Shown here in pieces: positions 62,075-64,000 of a stretch of DNA of 64,000 nucleotides. The stretch covers positions 43,746 to 107,745 of the forward strand of contig SVDH01000004.1 of assembly GCA_015057865.1 (NCBI GenBank), in the 5' to 3' direction. This DNA is from Lachnospiraceae bacterium. Lineage in GTDB: Bacteria > Bacillota > Clostridia > Lachnospirales > Lachnospiraceae. Both the position numbers and the translations under genes were made by a program. The number at the start of each line of letters is the position of its first letter. The stretch's first letter is position 1. The notes under the pieces are model-generated. The model saw nothing but the letters and a program-made list of their open reading frames with translations. It ran no database searches and was not told where the DNA came from.

Positions 62075-63120
62075 GTTGACAAGCTCCTATCTTCTGCGAA
62101 TCTTCTACGCAACTGTCCACAGGCCCCATCGATATCCCGGCCCATTTCTCTTCTAATAGTAACATTAATCCCGTAATTTTCAAGAATATTTTTAAATGCC
62201 ATAACCTGCTTGCGGGATGGTGATTGACACGAATTTTCCCTTACCGGATTGACGGGAATCAAGTTAATATGACACTTTTTCATGCCCGGCAAAGACGCCA
62301 ATCGTTCTGCAGAAACGGCATCATCATTGATACCGTGAATGAGGCTGTATTCGATCGTCACACGCCTGCCGGTTTTTCGGAAATATGTATCACATGCATT
62401 CAGAACATCTGTCAGATGATACTTTCTTGCGATCGGCATGATACTTTCCCGAAGTTCCTGCGTGGGTGCATGAAGGGATAATGCCAATGTGATCGCAAGG
62501 TTTTCTTCGGCCAGCCGCCCGATCTGCGGGACAAGTCCACAGGTGGAAACCGTAATGTTCCGCTGGCTGATGTTTTTTCCGGAAGGATCCGTGATCAGAC
62601 GGATAAAACGGATCAGATTATCATAATTATCCAACGGTTCGCCGGTTCCCATGACAACAACATTTGATACCCGCTCACCGATATCTTCACTGATCCTGTA
62701 GATCTGATCGAGCATTTCCGAAGCCAACAGATCCCGCTTCTTGCCGCCGATCGTGGAGGCACAAAACGAGCATCCCATATTACATCCCACTTGCGAGGAA
62801 ATACAGACAGAATTGCCGTGATGGTAACGCATCAGAACACTTTCGATACAATTTCCGTCTGATAAGGCAAACAGATATTTTCGGGTCCCGTCCAAAGCGG
62901 ATTCCTGCATCGTCACTTTTTTCAGGGAAACGAATTCCGTCTCCTGTTCCAAACGCTGTCTTAGTGCTTTTGAAAGGTTGGTCATATCTGAGACGGACGA
63001 AACACCTTTTTCGTGAAGCCAGGAAAAGATCTGTGATGCACGAAATGGTTTTTCGCCAAATGAATCCATCAGTTCAGACAGCTCTTCAATTGTCATTGAC
63101 TTGATATCAGGTAAGCTCAT
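62071..63120 (-). CDS. rlmN: 23S rRNA (A2503-C2) / tRNA (A37-C2) methyltransferase RlmN
   Basis: Radical-SAM methyltransferase acting on A2503 of 23S rRNA. The 349-residue protein has the cluster motif SQVGCNMGCSFCASTIGG (CxxxCxxC), MGTGEPLDNYDNLIRF, and the two catalytic cysteines in NITVSTCGLVPQIG and GRDIDGACGQLRRRF. Both are present, so it is RlmN; Cfr is less likely given context. Coupled by ATGA overlaps to rsmB and stp. Confidence 0.97.
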   Translation of the reverse strand: MSLPDIKSMTIEELSELMDSFGEKPFRASQIFSWLHEKGVSSVSDMTNLSKALRQRLEQETEFVSLKKVTMQESALDGTRKYLFALSDGNCIESVLMRYHHGNSVCISSQVGCNMGCSFCASTIGGKKRDLLASEMLDQIYRISEDIGERVSNVVVMGTGEPLDNYDNLIRFIRLITDPSGKNISQRNITVSTCGLVPQIGRLAEENLAITLALSLHAPTQELRESIMPIARKYHLTDVLNACDTYFRKTGRRVTIEYSLIHGINDDAVSAERLASLPGMKKCHINLIPVNPVRENSCQSPSRKQVMAFKNILENYGINVTIRREMGRDIDGACGQLRRRFAEDRSLST

Positions 63121-64000
63121 TTACGCTCCCATTTTGCGATGAAAAAGCCATCTGTTTCATCGCTTGGAAAATATTGTTTCTGCATGACAGGCTTGAATCC
63201 GGGATGTGTGTCAGAAAACCAGTTTGCATTTCCCTCATTTTCTTCCGGAATCACAGTACATGTGGAATATAACAGGGCCCCTCCCGGTTTTACATACTCC
63301 GACACAACGGTAAGAATCTTTTGCTGCAACGAAACCAGTGCATCGATATCGTCCTGTGTGATCCGATATCGGATCTCTGCTTTTCTTCCGGTGACACCCA
63401 ATCCGGAACAGGGGAGATCCGCGATCACAATATCGGCCTTTTTCTCAAGCCCGGGATCCGGCGTTCTTGCATCCCATACCTCTGCCTGCATATTATGAAG
63501 ATCCATTTTTTGAATATTTTCACGGATCAGAGCAACTTTTCGATCTGACAGATCTCTGGTGATCACGGTACCTGTACCATGAAGCATTTGCGCAATCTGG
63601 ATACTCTTTCCGCCGGGAGCCCCACAGACATCTATGACAAGATCGCCTTCCTTTGCCCCAGCATACTCAGCAACATGCATGGAAGCAGCATCCTGAATAT
63701 AGAATAACCCATCCCGAAAAGCCGGTATGGACATAAGATCCGTCACACCGCTGATCGCAATCGCATAGGCGGGATCCAAAAGGCGTCTGCAAATAAGCCC
63801 TTCTTTTTCAAGAATCTGCTGCAGCTGATCTGCATCTGTTTTGTCGGGATTCGGTCTTACGGTAATGGAACGTTCTGTTTGAAATGCTCTTAACATTCCT
63901 TCGCATCTCGTTTCTCCGTATGCAGCGATCCATTTCTCGACAAGCCACTTGGGCATCGAATACCAGATTGATAAATACTCATTGAGATCATCTGACCGAT
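63117..64000 (-). CDS. rsmB: 16S rRNA (cytosine-967-C5)-methyltransferase RsmB (N-terminus cut by window edge)
   Basis: Methylates C967 of 16S rRNA. The frame stays open past the ORF-track ATG at 63956 to the right edge (upstream residues read SDDLNEYLSIWYS before MPKWLVEKW, the usual RsmB sequence), so the true start is outside. About 294 residues of an expected 440 are visible; the NusB-like N-terminal domain is missing. The SAM site is VIDVCGAPGGKSIQIAQ; catalytic cysteines are in IADLPCSGLGVTG and LLYSTCTVIPEENE. Confidence 0.95.
   Translation of the reverse strand, partial: RSDDLNEYLSIWYSMPKWLVEKWIAAYGETRCEGMLRAFQTERSITVRPNPDKTDADQLQQILEKEGLICRRLLDPAYAIAISGVTDLMSIPAFRDGLFYIQDAASMHVAEYAGAKEGDLVIDVCGAPGGKSIQIAQMLHGTGTVITRDLSDRKVALIRENIQKMDLHNMQAEVWDARTPDPGLEKKADIVIADLPCSGLGVTGRKAEIRYRITQDDIDALVSLQQKILTVVSEYVKPGGALLYSTCTVIPEENEGNANWFSDTHPGFKPVMQKQYFPSDETDGFFIAKWERK

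Noticed and set aside
1-64000. CRISPR arrays, prophage or plasmid genes, defence islands
   Set aside because: No spaced direct repeats and no phage, toxin or restriction genes were seen; apart from the single IS the window is core chromosome.

Overview
The window is a dense, low-to-moderate GC stretch of a Firmicutes chromosome, most likely class Clostridia and probably Lachnospiraceae or a close relative. The pointers are the clostridial housekeeping order (rnc-smc-ftsY; ylxM-ffh-rpsP-khpA-rimM-trmD-rplS-lepB-rbgA-rnhB-yraN; dnaG-rpoD-trmK; rsmB-rlmN-stp-prkC-rsgA-rpe-thiN), a class A RNase P RNA, a single-chain fused PurL, sigma-A promoters with 17-bp spacers, and strong GGAGG ribosome binding sites. 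The species assignment is inference. Nearly all genes are on the minus strand; the exceptions are tmcAL, pyc, one tRNA-Leu, the transposase and a PHP phosphatase.

Layout, low to high coordinate. 0-8.4 kb: an ABC-F ATPase (cut by the window edge), then the translation and secretion operon read from ylxM down to yraN. 8.5-16.5 kb: rpmF, plsX, acpP, rnc, smc, ftsY and ilvA, all minus, ending at a terminator that also holds the -35 box of the ylxM operon. 16.6-22.9 kb: ackA diverges from tmcAL, followed by pyruvate carboxylase with its own consensus promoter. 22.9-23.5 kb: a gene-free 555-bp gap between the convergent ends of pyc and purH. It holds two long hairpin elements in inverted orientation that share a conserved, covarying core. 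23.5-38.8 kb: a long minus-strand gene string, DUF5685-purL-(FKBP-trigger factor-like)-pepP-polA-coaE-walJ-ACT-DUF711-purO-purH. 38.9-41 kb: rnpB with an intact IS1634-like element (TIRs and a TTAAAA target duplication) inserted at its 5' end. 41-46.3 kb: nucleoside kinase, trmK, rpoD, dnaG. 46.4-46.7 kb: two divergent tRNA-Leu genes. 46.8-52.7 kb: pgk-tpiA-gpmI-purC-purB. 53-53.8 kb: PHP phosphatase on plus. 53.8-64 kb: efp, then the string rsmB-rlmN-stp-prkC-rsgA-rpe-thiN-ychF-nrdR-yqeG-rpiB, with rsmB cut by the right edge.

Functional themes. Protein targeting (ffh, ftsY, lepB, ylxM), ribosome and tRNA maturation (rimM, trmD, rbgA, rsgA, rlmN, rsmB, trmK, tmcAL, rnc, rnpB, yraN/rnhB nearby), fatty-acid and phospholipid entry (plsX, acpP), lower glycolysis (pgk, tpiA, gpmI), acetate and oxaloacetate formation (ackA, pyc), and purine synthesis spread over two gene strings (purL, purO, purH; purC, purB). 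The last two purine steps use a transformylase-only PurH plus an archaeal-type PurO cyclohydrolase instead of the usual bifunctional PurH.

The least ordinary feature is the pair of structured elements at 23016-23193 and 23241-23430. Their arms are unrelated in sequence, but a 66-68-nt core is shared with compensatory base changes, which suggests an RNA family I cannot name. Other points of interest are the IS abutting rnpB, a trigger-factor homologue that lacks the ribosome-binding domain, an ABC-F protein with one degenerate composite ATP site, and a terminator-like hairpin in the pgk leader.
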